Shown here piece after piece: positions 62,989 through 64,000 of a stretch of 64,000 nt of DNA. How positions within the stretch are numbered: position 1 is the first letter of the stretch; each line of letters opens with the position of its first letter. A model generated the notes under the pieces. That model was not told where the DNA came from and made no database searches. It saw only the letters and a program-made list of their open reading frames with translations. A program made the translations under genes and the position numbers. Source of the stretch: Hyphomonadaceae bacterium (GTDB lineage: Bacteria; Pseudomonadota; Alphaproteobacteria; Caulobacterales; Hyphomonadaceae); the NCBI GenBank assembly GCA_024743315.1, contig JANSWU010000003.1, positions 62,001 through 126,000 on the forward strand, in the 5' to 3' direction.

Positions 62989-64000
62989 CTAGTGTCCGCC
63001 GCCAAAGATCCCCGTGCGAACATTATAGTCTGCAGCGACTTCATAGTCCGGGTCATCAACGCTATCGATCATCAGCTGACCGGCCTTGCTGAGCAGCGTA
63101 TGGCAATCTCTGGAGAGGTGACGCAGTTTCAGGGTTTTGCCTTTCGCCTCATACTTAGCGGCAAGGTCCTCAATCGCCTGCAAGGCGGATTGATCAACCA
63201 CACGCGATCGCATGAAATCGACAATCACCACATCCGGGTCATCATCCGGGTGGAACAGTTCGGCAAAGCCTGCCGTCGACCCGAAAAAGAGCGGACCTTC
63301 GATTTCATAAACCGTGGCCCCCGGCGTTCGGATGGAATCCCGCTGAAGAATCCGAATACGCTTGGCATTATTCCAGGCATAAGCCAGCGCGCTGACAATA
63401 ACGCCGACCACGACGGCGACGGCGAGATCGTGCCATACAGTCACGCCGGTGACCAGAATGATGACAAAGGCATCCGTCCACGGGATCTTGGACATGATCC
63501 GCAAACTGTTCCAGGCGAATGTCCCGATCACGACCATGAACATGACCCCGACCAGAGCCGCCAATGGGATCATCTCGATCCATTGCGAGCCAATCAGGAT
63601 AAAGGCGAGCAGGAACATGGCTGCCGAAAATCCGGACAACCGCGTCCGACCGCCGGATTTCACATTGATCATGGACTGGCCGATCATTGCGCAACCGCCC
63701 ATGCCGCCAAAGAACCCGGTGACTACATTGGCTGTGCCCTGGGCGACACATTCCTGAGACGCGCCGCCGCGCTGATTGGTGATTTCGCCGACCAGGTTCA
63801 GGGTGAGGAGACTCTCGATCAGGCCAATCGCCGCGAGGATGACGGCATATGGCAGAATGATTTCGAGCGTTTCCAGATTGAGCGGGACAACGGGAATATG
63901 GAAACTCGGCAGACCGCCCTTGATGCTCGCGAGATCGCCGACCACGGGCGTATTGATGCCGAAGCCAATGACCAAGGCGGCGACCACGGCAATGCCCGCA
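62989..64000 (-). CDS. SulP-family anion transporter with STAS domain, 5'-truncated by window edge
   Basis: The C-terminal 337 residues of an inner-membrane sulfate/bicarbonate-type transporter. The frame stays open to the window edge, so the true start lies beyond it. Visible parts are the last helices of the transport domain (VILAAIGLIESLLTLNL, GFFGGMGGCAMIGQSMINVKSGGRTRLSG, LAVAVVVGVIVSALAYAW) and a cytoplasmic STAS domain (VYEIEGPLFFGSTAGFAELF, VVIVDFMRSRVVDQSALQAIEDL). The substrate cannot be set from the sequence; sulfate or bicarbonate are the usual choices. Confidence 0.92.
   Translation of the reverse strand, partial: AGIAVVAALVIGFGINTPVVGDLASIKGGLPSFHIPVVPLNLETLEIILPYAVILAAIGLIESLLTLNLVGEITNQRGGASQECVAQGTANVVTGFFGGMGGCAMIGQSMINVKSGGRTRLSGFSAAMFLLAFILIGSQWIEMIPLAALVGVMFMVVIGTFAWNSLRIMSKIPWTDAFVIILVTGVTVWHDLAVAVVVGVIVSALAYAWNNAKRIRILQRDSIRTPGATVYEIEGPLFFGSTAGFAELFHPDDDPDVVIVDFMRSRVVDQSALQAIEDLAAKYEAKGKTLKLRHLSRDCHTLLSKAGQLMIDSVDDPDYEVAADYNVRTGIFGGGH

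Noticed and set aside
1-64000. CRISPR arrays, insertion sequences, prophage or toxin-antitoxin loci
   Set aside because: No regularly spaced repeats, transposase motifs, terminal inverted repeats flanking a gene, or phage structural genes were seen on either strand.

Overview
The window is a chromosomal segment of an alphaproteobacterium, most likely a marine, Caulobacter-related oligotroph of the Hyphomonadaceae/Maricaulales type. The reasons are the long nuoA-N operon running on into birA-coaX-rnj-mce-DUF1467, a NuoE with a long C-terminal extension, several TonB-dependent receptors (TBDRs) with partner genes, and a candidate xylose operator with the same core as the Caulobacter crescentus one. 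I see no rRNA, CRISPR array, phage, insertion sequence or integrase. One tRNA-Leu(UAG) is present.

Layout. (1) 1-13.7 kb: a xylose locus and a flavin-dependent-halogenase locus. On the minus strand lie xylA (cut by the window edge), xylB and a secreted carbohydrate-binding-like protein. Upstream is a five-gene minus-strand operon of four PF04820 'tryptophan halogenase' paralogues plus a secreted TPR protein, divergent from a 1067-residue TBDR. One of the four paralogues (7180-8610) has lost the catalytic Lys, the catalytic Glu-Ser pair and the GWxWxIP motif. LacI-type palindromes (core TAGCGCTA) sit upstream of both transcription units. (2) 13.7-33.5 kb: DUF1467, mce, rnj, coaX, birA and the complete 14-subunit nuo operon, all on the minus strand. 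Three non-complex-I genes are embedded in nuo with 4-bp or similar overlaps: a 4-TM protein, a VOC protein and a 2-TM protein. (3) 33.8-39.7 kb: a second halogenase/TBDR group, with two halogenases that converge and overlap by 25 bp and a MalA-like TBDR. (4) 40.0-52.8 kb: an alpha-glucan utilisation locus with a LacI regulator, cytoplasmic alpha-glucosidase, two lipoprotein alpha-amylases, a lipoprotein esterase, a GH15 glucoamylase, an MFS sugar symporter and an AraC regulator. TTGCAA-type repeats recur in its control regions. (5) 52.8-64 kb: tRNA-Leu, trigger factor, a membrane protein, an usher-like outer-membrane protein with a small secreted cysteine-containing partner, a lipoprotein cytochrome c, an outer-membrane barrel, a MarR regulator, a membrane protein, an NTF2-like protein, 3-hydroxyisobutyryl-CoA hydrolase and a SulP transporter cut by the window edge.

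How it works together. In locus 4 starch or maltodextrin would be taken across the outer membrane by the TBDR, trimmed by surface or periplasmic amylases and glucoamylase, imported by the MFS symporter and hydrolysed by the alpha-glucosidase under LacI/AraC control. Locus 1 would do the same for xylose or xylo-oligosaccharides. Both loci carry PF04820 enzymes next to their TBDR although no natural-product genes and no flavin reductase are in view. I consider this recurring sugar-TBDR/halogenase partnership, with its catalytically disarmed member, the most interesting feature of the window.
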